DNA of 18,220 nt from CAZDQL01 sp964507325 (lineage in GTDB: Bacteria > Planctomycetota > UBA1135 > GCA-002686595): contig CAZDQL010000118.1 of assembly GCA_964507325.1 (NCBI GenBank), forward strand, positions 1 to 18,220. The letters are read 5' to 3'. Positions within the stretch are counted from its first letter, which is position 1; the number at the start of each line of letters is the position of its first letter. The notes beneath the pieces are model-generated. The model was not told the DNA's origin. It ran no database searches and worked only from the letters and a program-made list of their open reading frames with translations. The translations under genes were made by a program, and so were the position numbers. This document shows positions 1 through 6,471 of the stretch, one piece after another.

Positions 1-784
1 CGCGCTCCGCGCGCCGGTCGCTCGCCTTCCGCCGCCGCCCCCCCTTGTGGTGCAGCGTCAATCCCAGGTCGGTGGGCGCCATCCCGGAGCCGAGGGTCTT
101 CAGGATCAGGTGCAGGGCGCGCGCGTCGCGGTTCTCCAGGGGCGCCCGGGAGAAGACGCGCTCGATCATCGCCGCGATATCGCGCCGCGCCGCCGGCGTG
201 CGCGCCACGCCCGCGGCGAAGACCTCCTGCAGGCGCGCCTTCAGGAACTCGCGCCCTGCGCCGTCGAGTAGCGAGCCCCCCGGCTCCTTCTGGTGCACGC
301 GGGTGCCGGTGTAGAGGTCGGAGAGGACGATGCCGACCGCCATCGCCAGGTTGAGGGAGGTGTGCTTCACGCTGGTGCGCACGTGCACCAGCTCGTGGCA
401 CAGGTCGCACTCGGCGGCGGTCAACCCCGAGACCTCGTTGCCGAAGACGAGGGCCAGGCGCTGGGCGTCGTCGGTCGCCCACGCTACCTGCTCGGGGGCG
501 GCGCGGCGCCAGTCGACGCGGCGCCGGTTGCCGCGCACGCGGGCGGAGAAGCCCACGGCGTGGGTGCACTCCGCCAGGGCCTCGGTCAAGGTGTCCACCA
601 CGACGATCCCCTCCCGGGCGTCCTCGGCGCCGTGGGACATCTGCTCGAATTCGGGGTGCACCAGGATCGAGGGGCGCTGGGGATCGACCAACCACAGCTC
701 CGTCGGCCCGAAGTTCTGGGCCACGCGCAGGATGGCGCCCAGGTTGCGCGGACCCTCGGGGCGGCACAGGACGACGCGCTTCAC
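1..784 (-). CDS. TrmJ/TrmH-family SPOUT RNA methyltransferase (3' end cut by window edge)
   Basis: Likely SAM-dependent 2'-O-methyltransferase of tRNA or rRNA, cytoplasmic. The visible 261 codons contain an N-terminal SPOUT start (RPEGPRNLGAILRVAQNFG, residues 8-26, with N14 and R20). The SAM-knot motifs follow: LVFGNEVSGLT (112-122) and SLNLAMAV (143-150). These match the TrmJ pattern of FG-E--GLT followed by SLNLAMAV. A C-terminal helical segment (about 195-245) resembles the TrmJ tail. No stop occurs before base 1, so the basic C-terminus continues outside the window. The start is GTG at 784-782. It overlaps the stop of the upstream sulfatase-like gene as GTGA (784-781), implying translational coupling. 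I see the family clearly; the exact substrate (tRNA position 32 as in TrmJ, or other) is not determinable. Confidence 0.88.
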   Translation of the reverse strand, partial: MKRVVLCRPEGPRNLGAILRVAQNFGPTELWLVDPQRPSILVHPEFEQMSHGAEDAREGIVVVDTLTEALAECTHAVGFSARVRGNRRRVDWRRAAPEQVAWATDDAQRLALVFGNEVSGLTAAECDLCHELVHVRTSVKHTSLNLAMAVGIVLSDLYTGTRVHQKEPGGSLLDGAGREFLKARLQEVFAAGVARTPAARRDIAAMIERVFSRAPLENRDARALHLILKTLGSGMAPTDLGLTLHHKGGRRRKASDRRAER

Positions 785-2985
785 TCCCGTCCCCCCAAGC
801 GGCGGGCGAACTCGCGCAGCTCGAGCTCCGCGGGTGCGCGGTCGGCGGGTGCGAGGTGAGGACCGCGGCGTCGGATGCGCACCTGGCCAGGAGCGGGTGG
901 GCCCTCTGCGTACCCGAGCAGGTCGTCGGTGACCCCCTCGATCCAATCCGGGAGGTAGAGGGCGACCTCCTCCGGCTCGCCGAAGGCGCGCTCGCGATGA
1001 CGGATCTCCCCGCCGTCCAGGACGCGGCCTTCGACCGCCAGGGCGAGTGCGAAGTCGACCGCGGGACTGGGGCGTTCGAAGGAGAGGGTCAGGGGAGCAC
1101 GACCGCTGAAGCGCAGGGCGTCCTGGCGGCCGGCGACCGGGGTGACCTCCACCTCGAGTCCGGAGTCCCAGCGCAGCTCCCGCTCGAGGGTCCCGGGGGG
1201 GTAGAGCACGACCAGCCCGCGTACCTCCCGTCCACGGTCCTCTTCGCCGTCGAGCGTCAAGCACCACCAGCCGCTCCCGCGATCCTCGAGCTGGGCGCGG
1301 GCGGGGAGGGGCGTCCCCGCCTCGTCGAGGGGCCAGGCGGGCGCGCCCTTCGAGGGCAAGCGCGGCAGGAGGCTGCGGCTCAACGGCAGATCGCCGACGA
1401 GCACGCGCTCGGGATCGAAGGAACCCTCGCCGAAGTCGAGGTCGAGGCGCAGCGGCAGCTCGCGCCCCCCCTCCTCGACCACCAGGCCGCACGGCTCGGA
1501 CCCCATGCGGGCCGTGCCGGTCAAGCCGGAGACCCGCAGCGGACGCGCCACTCGCTCCCCTTCGATGCGCGCCGGACTGGCGAGACCGCGGGCGAAGCGC
1601 CAGCGGGCCGTGAGCTCCACGCCCTGCCCCTTCTCGACGACGACTTCGCAAGGTCGGCGCGCAGCGTCCAGGGCGAGCTTCAAGTCCTCGACCTCGAGGA
1701 GCTGGTCCTCCTCGAGCATGCGCTCGAGCACCGGCGCGGCGCTGCGCTCCCAGACGGCGTACCCGGCGATCCCCTGCTCCTCGACCAGGTAGCGTTCCCC
1801 CACCATCACGCGGCGGTCGAAGTCCGCGGAGATGCAGAGGACCGCCGCGGGGGAAGAAGCGCTGCCCTCGATGCGCTCCACCCAGCTCTCGCCCGCGCCC
1901 GGCTCGAGGGGAACCCCGACCACCTCGGCCAGGGTGGGCGCCAGATCGACCGCGGAGACCAGGTCGGAGAAGTGACCGTGAGGCCGCCCACCTGGAAAGC
2001 GCAGGACCAGAGGGACCTCGATCAGGCCAGGAACGAATCCGGGAGCACCGGTGGCGGGGGGGGGCGACAGGACGGCTCCGCGGGTGGCGGTGACCACGAT
2101 CGTGCTGCGCTCGTAGCGGCCGGTCCTGCGCAGGAGGTCGAGGAGCTCCCCGAGGAAGTGGTCCACCACCGTCACCCGGGAGTCGTAGCCCGCCTTCGTC
2201 CACGCCGTGTGCACGTCGGAGCCGCGACGGCGTCCGAGGAGCTGGTGCAGATCGGCCAGGACGTCGTCGGGCGCGGTCGCGGCGCGCCCGAGCGCCTCGG
2301 CCACCAGGGGCATCGACTCCCGGAAGGGACCCAGGTGCTGCTCCAGGAAGCGCGTCCCCTCCGCCCCGGGGGCGGGGGAGCGCGCGCCGGGATCGGCGAA
2401 GTGCAAGAGCGCGAAGACGGGCCGCTCCTCCTCGAACAACCCCGCCAGCTCGGTGCGGGCGTTGTACCAGGTGGCCGGCGCCTCCCGCAGGGTGCCCGCG
2501 TGCAGGCCCGGCGCGTACCAGACCTCGAAGCCCTGGGCCAAGCCGGAGACGTCGGCGGCGAGTTGGGGCAGGGAGACCGCGCCGAAGGTGCGCCATCCCT
2601 CGGCCGCGAGCAGCTCCGGCAGGGTTCGACGCGCCTCCGCCAAGCGGTGCTGCCCGCGGTGGCGCAGGGAGCCGACGCCGTGTTCGTCAGGGTGCAGGCC
2701 CGTGAGCAGCGAGGCCAAGCCGGCGTTCGCGCCACTGCTGGAGGCGATGACGTCCTCGAAGACCACCCCTTCCTCCGCGAGCTGCGCGAGGTGCGGCGCG
2801 GTCGGCAAGCGGTAGCCGCCGGTGGGCAGGTGGTCCGGTCGCAGTCCGTCGACCACGACGACGACGACCGTCGGGGAGTCGCGCTCGACCGTCCCCAAGG
2901 ACGGCGCGTCTTCGGCCTCCGGCGCGCTCGTCTCCGCGCCGCACGCGACGCAGAGGGCGAGGGCGACGGCGCAGACGCTCCTCAC
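781..2985 (-). CDS. Sulfatase-fold lipoprotein with degenerate active site (probable pseudoenzyme)
   Basis: A 734-residue protein of the alkaline-phosphatase/sulfatase superfamily. It has a short N-terminal hydrophobic segment ending in two cysteines (LALCVAC, C12/C15), suggesting an exported lipoprotein with an imperfect lipobox. Fold landmarks are present: VVVVVVDGLRPDHL (40-53), ASLLTGLHPDEHGV (91-104), VPLVLRFPGG (324-333) and DLAPTLAEVVGVP (347-359). The catalytic signature is gone. Where sulfatases have CxPxR before the ALLTG motif, this protein has A86-N-A88-G-L90. The usual SDHG/SDNG metal loop is A300-T-R-G303. Only one Asp (D46) remains in the first metal motif. About 370 further C-terminal residues look beta-rich and are unrecognised. 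It starts with GTG overlapping the upstream dehydratase stop (GTGA, 2985-2982) and is itself coupled to the downstream methyltransferase. No frameshift is seen, so it is probably expressed as a non-catalytic or re-purposed protein. Confidence 0.82.
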   Translation of the reverse strand: MRSVCAVALALCVACGAETSAPEAEDAPSLGTVERDSPTVVVVVVDGLRPDHLPTGGYRLPTAPHLAQLAEEGVVFEDVIASSSGANAGLASLLTGLHPDEHGVGSLRHRGQHRLAEARRTLPELLAAEGWRTFGAVSLPQLAADVSGLAQGFEVWYAPGLHAGTLREAPATWYNARTELAGLFEEERPVFALLHFADPGARSPAPGAEGTRFLEQHLGPFRESMPLVAEALGRAATAPDDVLADLHQLLGRRRGSDVHTAWTKAGYDSRVTVVDHFLGELLDLLRRTGRYERSTIVVTATRGAVLSPPPATGAPGFVPGLIEVPLVLRFPGGRPHGHFSDLVSAVDLAPTLAEVVGVPLEPGAGESWVERIEGSASSPAAVLCISADFDRRVMVGERYLVEEQGIAGYAVWERSAAPVLERMLEEDQLLEVEDLKLALDAARRPCEVVVEKGQGVELTARWRFARGLASPARIEGERVARPLRVSGLTGTARMGSEPCGLVVEEGGRELPLRLDLDFGEGSFDPERVLVGDLPLSRSLLPRLPSKGAPAWPLDEAGTPLPARAQLEDRGSGWWCLTLDGEEDRGREVRGLVVLYPPGTLERELRWDSGLEVEVTPVAGRQDALRFSGRAPLTLSFERPSPAVDFALALAVEGRVLDGGEIRHRERAFGEPEEVALYLPDWIEGVTDDLLGYAEGPPAPGQVRIRRRGPHLAPADRAPAELELREFARRLGGRE

Positions 2986-3986
2986 CGCCCCGCGCGCAGC
3001 GCCTCCAGCTGCGCTGGATCGGGGTTGCCGCCGGAGACGACCACCGCCACCCGCAGGGGATCACCGGCGTCGCGCTCGACGAAGAGCGAGGCGGGGAGCT
3101 TGCCGGAGGTCACGGCGGCGAGGGCGGCTGCGCCGGCGGGCTCCACCACCTCGCCCCCCAGGACCAGCTCGCGTTGGGCCGCGAAGACCTCGTCGTCCTC
3201 CACCAGCATCACCCCGTCGACAGTCTCGCCGACGATCGCGATGTTCAGGGCTCCCGATGCGGGGGGGCAGAGCCCCTGCACCTGGGTCGTGATCTCTTCG
3301 AGCAGCACCGGCTCTCCCGCCGCGAGCCCCAACGTCATCGAGGGAGCCCCGGAGGGCTCCACCCCGAAGATGGCGATCTCCGGCCCCAGGCGTCGCCGCA
3401 GGGCGAGGGCGGTCCCGGAGATCAGGCCGCCACCGCCGACGGGGACGAGGACCACCTCCACCTCGGGCCACTCCTCGGCGATCTCGAGCCCCACCGTGCC
3501 CGCCCCCTCGACGGTTCCGGGGCGGTCGTAGGGGTGGATCGCGGTCCATCCCCGCCCGGCGAGCTCCTGCGCCGCCTCGTTGGCGACGAGGCGATCCTCG
3601 GCCAGGATCACCTCCGCCCCCAGCTCGCGGCAGGCGGCGATCTTGTTGGGGTAGGCGTCGCGGGGCATGACGACCGTCGCCTTCACCCCGGCGCGCGCCG
3701 CCGCCCAGGCCAGGGCTTGGCCGTGGTTCCCGGAGCTGCAGGTGACCACTCCCCGCTCGCGCTCGGCCGGGGTCAGCCGACTGACGTTGTTCCAGGCTCC
3801 GCGCGCCTTGAAGGCGCCAGCCACCTGGCGGTTCTCGAGCTTGGCGCGCAGTTCGATGCGCGGATCCGGTGAGTCGATCGGTCGCAGGGGGGTGCGCTCG
3901 ACGACGTCCTTCAAACGCGCGGCGGCGGCCTCGAAGTCGATCGAATCGAAGCGGCTCGGGGTGACGGAGGGAGGAGGCATCGACAT
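2982..3986 (-). CDS. PLP-dependent threonine/serine dehydratase (serine racemase-like)
   Basis: Fold-type II PLP enzyme, likely deaminating L-threonine or L-serine to a 2-oxoacid, possibly with racemase activity; cytoplasmic. At 334 residues it has the length of serine racemase or catabolic dehydratases and lacks the regulatory ACT domain of biosynthetic IlvA. Visible motifs are the Schiff-base lysine K60 in VAGAFKARGA (55-64), the substrate loop SSGNHGQA (84-91), the phosphate-binding glycine loop GGGGL (184-188) and the C-terminal SGGN (318-321). The usual GSFK is GAFK here. ATG at 3986 is chosen; a second ATG at 3980 is equally possible, and neither has a strong ribosome-binding site. It is the first gene of a three-gene coupled unit with the sulfatase-like protein and the RNA methyltransferase, whose functions are not obviously linked. 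Confidence 0.92.
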   Translation of the reverse strand: MSMPPPSVTPSRFDSIDFEAAAARLKDVVERTPLRPIDSPDPRIELRAKLENRQVAGAFKARGAWNNVSRLTPAERERGVVTCSSGNHGQALAWAAARAGVKATVVMPRDAYPNKIAACRELGAEVILAEDRLVANEAAQELAGRGWTAIHPYDRPGTVEGAGTVGLEIAEEWPEVEVVLVPVGGGGLISGTALALRRRLGPEIAIFGVEPSGAPSMTLGLAAGEPVLLEEITTQVQGLCPPASGALNIAIVGETVDGVMLVEDDEVFAAQRELVLGGEVVEPAGAAALAAVTSGKLPASLFVERDAGDPLRVAVVVSGGNPDPAQLEALRAGR

Positions 3987-4161
3987 TGGATTCTACCGAC
4001 TGCCGGGGTGAGTCGATGGGAGTCGTCGGGAAGAGCGAGCGGACGGCGAGGTCTTCGCGACTCTCCCCCAGAGGTCGGAGTATCGGCTGCGCCTCGCTCG
4101 GTTTCCCCCCAATCAGCGCTGACCTACCAGCCTGGCTGGAGAGGGTCCGTGGGGTGCGGCG
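3987..4161. promoter_or_regulatory. Divergent intergenic region with two short palindromes
   Basis: This 175-base gap separates the minus-strand dehydratase unit from the plus-strand dihydrouridine synthase, so both promoters should lie in or near it. Two perfect palindromes are close together: TCAGCGCTGA at 4113-4122 and CCAGCC-T-GGCTGG at 4127-4139. They could be operator half-sites or a small hairpin. I recognise no known regulator motif and no convincing -35 box. Confidence 0.35.
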
Positions 4162-5148
4162 ATGCGCGGCATCGACCGCACTTCTCCTTACAATCGGGAG
4201 GTGCGCCCCCTTAGATCTCTACCCTTCACCGCCCCCTGGCTGCTCGCACCGATGGAAGGGGTCACCGATCCGACCTTTCGCGAGCTGGTCCTGGGGCGCA
4301 ATGGGCCCGAGGTCCTGGGTGGGGCTTTTACCGAGTTCATCCGCGTTCTCGAATCCCCCTTGGGTGTGCAGGTGATCAGTCGTCACCTGGGGTCGAGGGA
4401 ATTCCCTCAACCGATCGGGGTGCAGCTCATGGGGAGCTCAGCGGAGGCCCTCGAGGGCAGCGCTGCGGCCGCGAAGGAGGCGGGGGCATCCCTGGTCGAC
4501 TTGAACTGCGGTTGTCCCGCCAAGGTCGCCCGCCGGGGTCGAGGGGGGGCGGCCTTGCTCAAGGAGCCGGGCACGATCGAAGTGCTGGTGCGCGCCCTCG
4601 TGCGGGGCGTGGCGGGGGCCTTGCCCGTCTCGGCCAAGATCCGCGCGGGGTGGGAGGACGCGTCCCGCGTCGAGGAGTTGGCCCTGGCGGCCCAGGCGGG
4701 GGGCGCGGCGCTGGTCAGCGTGCACTGCCGAACGGTGGTCGAGCAGTATCAGCCGGAAGTGGACTGGACGCGCATCGCCCGGGTGGTGAGCGCCCTCGCC
4801 ATCCCCGTCTGCGGCAACGGTGGCGTGCAAGCCCACGCCGACCTCGAACGCATGCGCCGCGAGACCGGATGCGCCCTGGTGATGGTGGGGCAGGCGGCGA
4901 TCGGCGACCCCTGGATCTTCTCGGGGCGCGGGGTCGAGCCGCGGGAGGCGGCGCGTTTCCTCCTCGACTACGTCGAGGCGCTGCGCGCCCAAGGTGCGAC
5001 GCCGCGGAGCGCGGCGTCGCGAGTCAAGCAACTCCTGCGCTCCTGGCGCGCGGGGGAGCTGCTGCGGGACGAGGCCGATCGCGCGAGCTGGTTGGGCGAA
5101 GCGGATCCGGAGCGCCAGCGGGAGCGCCTCTCGACACTCGCGCGCTAG
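4162..5148 (+). CDS. dus: tRNA-dihydrouridine synthase (Dus family, DusC-like)
   Basis: FMN/NADPH-dependent reduction of uridine to dihydrouridine in tRNA D-loops; cytoplasmic. Counted from the ATG at 4162 (328 residues), the TIM-barrel start is LLAPMEGVTDPTF (27-39). The catalytic cysteine is C118 in LNCGCPAK (114-121). FMN phosphate contacts lie in PVSAKIRAGW (155-164), CGNGGV (217-222) and VMVGQAAIGDPWIF (240-253). Two usual residues differ: the HGRT motif is HCRT (188-191), and the Arg of VMIGRGAL is Gln. The C-terminal helical domain (about 260-328) is short and DusC-like. The GTG at 4201 is a serious alternative start: family members begin only a few residues before LAPMEGV, and a -10-like box precedes it. 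The gene converges with the DUF2332 gene. Confidence 0.92.
   Translation: MRGIDRTSPYNREVRPLRSLPFTAPWLLAPMEGVTDPTFRELVLGRNGPEVLGGAFTEFIRVLESPLGVQVISRHLGSREFPQPIGVQLMGSSAEALEGSAAAAKEAGASLVDLNCGCPAKVARRGRGGAALLKEPGTIEVLVRALVRGVAGALPVSAKIRAGWEDASRVEELALAAQAGGAALVSVHCRTVVEQYQPEVDWTRIARVVSALAIPVCGNGGVQAHADLERMRRETGCALVMVGQAAIGDPWIFSGRGVEPREAARFLLDYVEALRAQGATPRSAASRVKQLLRSWRAGELLRDEADRASWLGEADPERQRERLSTLAR
4189..4194 (+). promoter_or_regulatory. Possible -10 box (TACAAT) in front of dus
   Basis: TACAAT matches the bacterial -10 consensus TATAAT at five of six positions and stands out in this GC-rich sequence. Transcription would begin near 4201, which is exactly the GTG at 4201-4203. If real, the dihydrouridine synthase mRNA would be leaderless or nearly so, and the GTG rather than the ATG at 4162 would be the start. 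No good -35 element is visible at the proper spacing. Confidence 0.3.
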
Positions 5149-5167
5149 GCGGGCTCAGCCCCCCCGC
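5149..5167. terminator. Weak hairpin between convergent genes
   Basis: GCGGG (5149-5153) can pair with CCCGC (5163-5167), and an alternative inner stem GGGC-TCA-GCCC is also possible. It starts directly after the dus stop codon and lies before the end of the facing DUF2332 gene. There is no U-tract, so this is only a candidate bidirectional terminator. Confidence 0.28.
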
Positions 5168-5186
5168 GAGAAACGAGCCCCGACCG

Positions 5187-6239
5187 TCACTCCAGCCAGC
5201 GCATCCACGCGCCGTGGTGATGACAGTCGGCGAGGTGGAACCGAGCGGACACGCCACTCAAGTGGAGATCCAGGTGCAGCTGGGGGCGCGGATCGTCGCC
5301 GAGCCACTCGAGCGACACTTGGGCGAGGTCGCGATCTCGACCGAGCTCCGCCACGAGCTGGTCGAGCTCCGCGCGTCGCTCCTCCGTCATCTGATACGTC
5401 GCGTGGCTGTGGAAGATCAAGGGCAGCGCTTCGGCGGACACCGCCTGCACCAGCTCGGGCAGCCACTTGACGGCGTCCCCCTCGAGGACCCGCGGCGGAT
5501 CGGTGCGGGCCAGGGTGAGGGCCGAACGCAGGAGCTCGAAGCGTCGCACCTGATCGGGCCAGATCAGGGCTTGGACCCAACGACAGGCGTCGCCGTCGGT
5601 CACGTCCACCGGATCGAGGTCGGTGCCGACCCGACCGGCGACCTCCGGCAAGCGATCGGGAAGGGGGCAGGGCCTCTCCCCGCGCAGGTCGACCTGGATC
5701 CGCACCGGGGAATCGGGACCCAGGGCACGCGCGACACCCGAGCTCTCCTCGGTCGACCCTTCGCCTTGGTAGCCGTAGTGGTAGCGATCGAAGAGCAACA
5801 AGAGCCCCGTGCTGCAACCCACCTCGATCAGCGAGAGGGGCCGGCGACCGAAGCGCTCCCAAGCGGTGGCGAAGGCGGGCATCAAGAGGCCGGAGCGCCC
5901 CACCTCGTTCGTCTGGACGCGGCGCGTGGAGATCACCCCCCGGAGCACGTCCCGGTGGCGCCGGCAGAAGCTCGCGAAGGGGTGGAAGGCTCCCGCGGAC
6001 CCTCTTCCTCCTCCCAGGGATCGGTAGAAGTCCGCCAGCGGATCGTCGAGGCCCCCGAGCAGGAGGTAGTGGACCGCGCCGAAGAGCATGTTCGCCGGCG
6101 ACCGCCTCCGCCCCGCGTGGCTCGCGAGCTCCAAGAGCTCGGGGTCCTCGGCGACGCGCGGGGAGAGCTCGGCGTAGAGGGGGGACTGCCCCGCGCACAT
6201 CTCGCCGAAGAAGCGGAACTCGCGACTCAGGGGATGCAC
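5187..6239 (-). CDS. DUF2332-family protein
   Basis: A 350-residue protein that I recognise as DUF2332, a family of unknown function with a Rossmann/methyltransferase-like core. Visible hallmarks are SPLYAEL near the N-terminus (19-25), NMLFGAVHYLLLGG (50-63) and the very characteristic QTNEVGR (109-115). A glycine-rich IEVGCSTGLLLLFDRY (138-153) follows; it resembles a nucleotide/SAM-binding loop. A later LIFHSHATYQM completes the pattern. No signal peptide or membrane segment is evident, so it is probably cytoplasmic. The start is GTG at 6239-6237. Only 11 bases separate this start from a copy of the 30-base hairpin repeat (6251-6280), so any leader RNA would carry the repeat. The enzymatic role is not established for this family; methyltransferase activity would be inference. 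Confidence 0.85.
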   Translation of the reverse strand: MHPLSREFRFFGEMCAGQSPLYAELSPRVAEDPELLELASHAGRRRSPANMLFGAVHYLLLGGLDDPLADFYRSLGGGRGSAGAFHPFASFCRRHRDVLRGVISTRRVQTNEVGRSGLLMPAFATAWERFGRRPLSLIEVGCSTGLLLLFDRYHYGYQGEGSTEESSGVARALGPDSPVRIQVDLRGERPCPLPDRLPEVAGRVGTDLDPVDVTDGDACRWVQALIWPDQVRRFELLRSALTLARTDPPRVLEGDAVKWLPELVQAVSAEALPLIFHSHATYQMTEERRAELDQLVAELGRDRDLAQVSLEWLGDDPRPQLHLDLHLSGVSARFHLADCHHHGAWMRWLE

Positions 6240-6250
6240 GCAGGCAACCT

Positions 6251-6280
6251 ACTGGACTGCCCCCCTTCAGTGTGCATCCC
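6251..6280 (-). repeat. REP-like 30-base hairpin repeat, copy 1
   Basis: The plus strand reads ACTGGACTGCCCCCCTTCAG followed by TGTGCATCCC. It matches copy 3 (8359-8388) at 27 of 30 positions and the reverse complement of copy 2 (6442-6471) at 24 of 30. ACTGGA (6251-6256) and TTCAGT (6266-6271) form a 6-base stem, with one G-T pair, around the invariant-length loop CTGCCCCCC. The strand is assigned by the GGGGGGCAG-bearing strand. Confidence 0.8.
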
Positions 6281-6441
6281 GGACCGCGACCTTCTGGCTC
6301 CCGTGCTCGAGCCCTCGCTCAGGCCACCCTGAGCCACGCGCCGGCGCCGGAGCGACTCGCCCCCCCCAGGCAGGGGCTCCAGCCCCGGCGTGGGCGCCCC
6401 AACCCTTTGAAAGCACTAGGTTTACGGTCAGATCCCCGTGC
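6281..6441. other. Non-coding, hairpin-rich stretch between inverted repeat copies 1 and 2
   Basis: No credible gene is present. Bases 6317-6334 form a perfect 7-bp hairpin (GCTCAGG-CCAC-CCTGAGC). Bases 6373-6386 form GGGGC-TCCA-GCCCC, and short GC palindromes (GGCGCC, GGGCGCCC) lie around them. An AT-richer patch (about 6403-6432) follows. With the flanking inverted repeats, the block 6251-6471 (221 bases) has the shape of a small MITE-like or REP-pair (BIME-like) unit. Confidence 0.5.
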
Positions 6442-6471
6442 GAGAAGCACACCGAAAGGGGGCAGTTCAGC
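6442..6471 (+). repeat. REP-like 30-base hairpin repeat, copy 2 (inverted)
   Basis: Inverted relative to copies 1 and 3: GAGAAGCACACCGAAAGGGG followed by GCAGTTCAGC. It matches the reverse complement of copy 3 at 25 of 30 positions. ACCGAA/TTCAGC still pairs mostly around a 9-base AGGGGGCAG loop. It ends one base before the stop codon of the SGNH hydrolase gene (6472-6474). Confidence 0.78.

Noticed and set aside
856..3531. Very long plus-strand open frame (891 codons) opposite the sulfatase-like and dehydratase genes
   Set aside because: It is antisense to two genes with clear motifs, its translation is low-complexity (Gly/Arg/Glu/Pro-rich) and no family motif appears. This is a typical high-GC shadow frame.
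4113..4139. Known transcription-factor operator in the dehydratase/dus gap
   Set aside because: The two palindromes are short and match no regulator motif I can name, so they are only noted within the intergenic feature.
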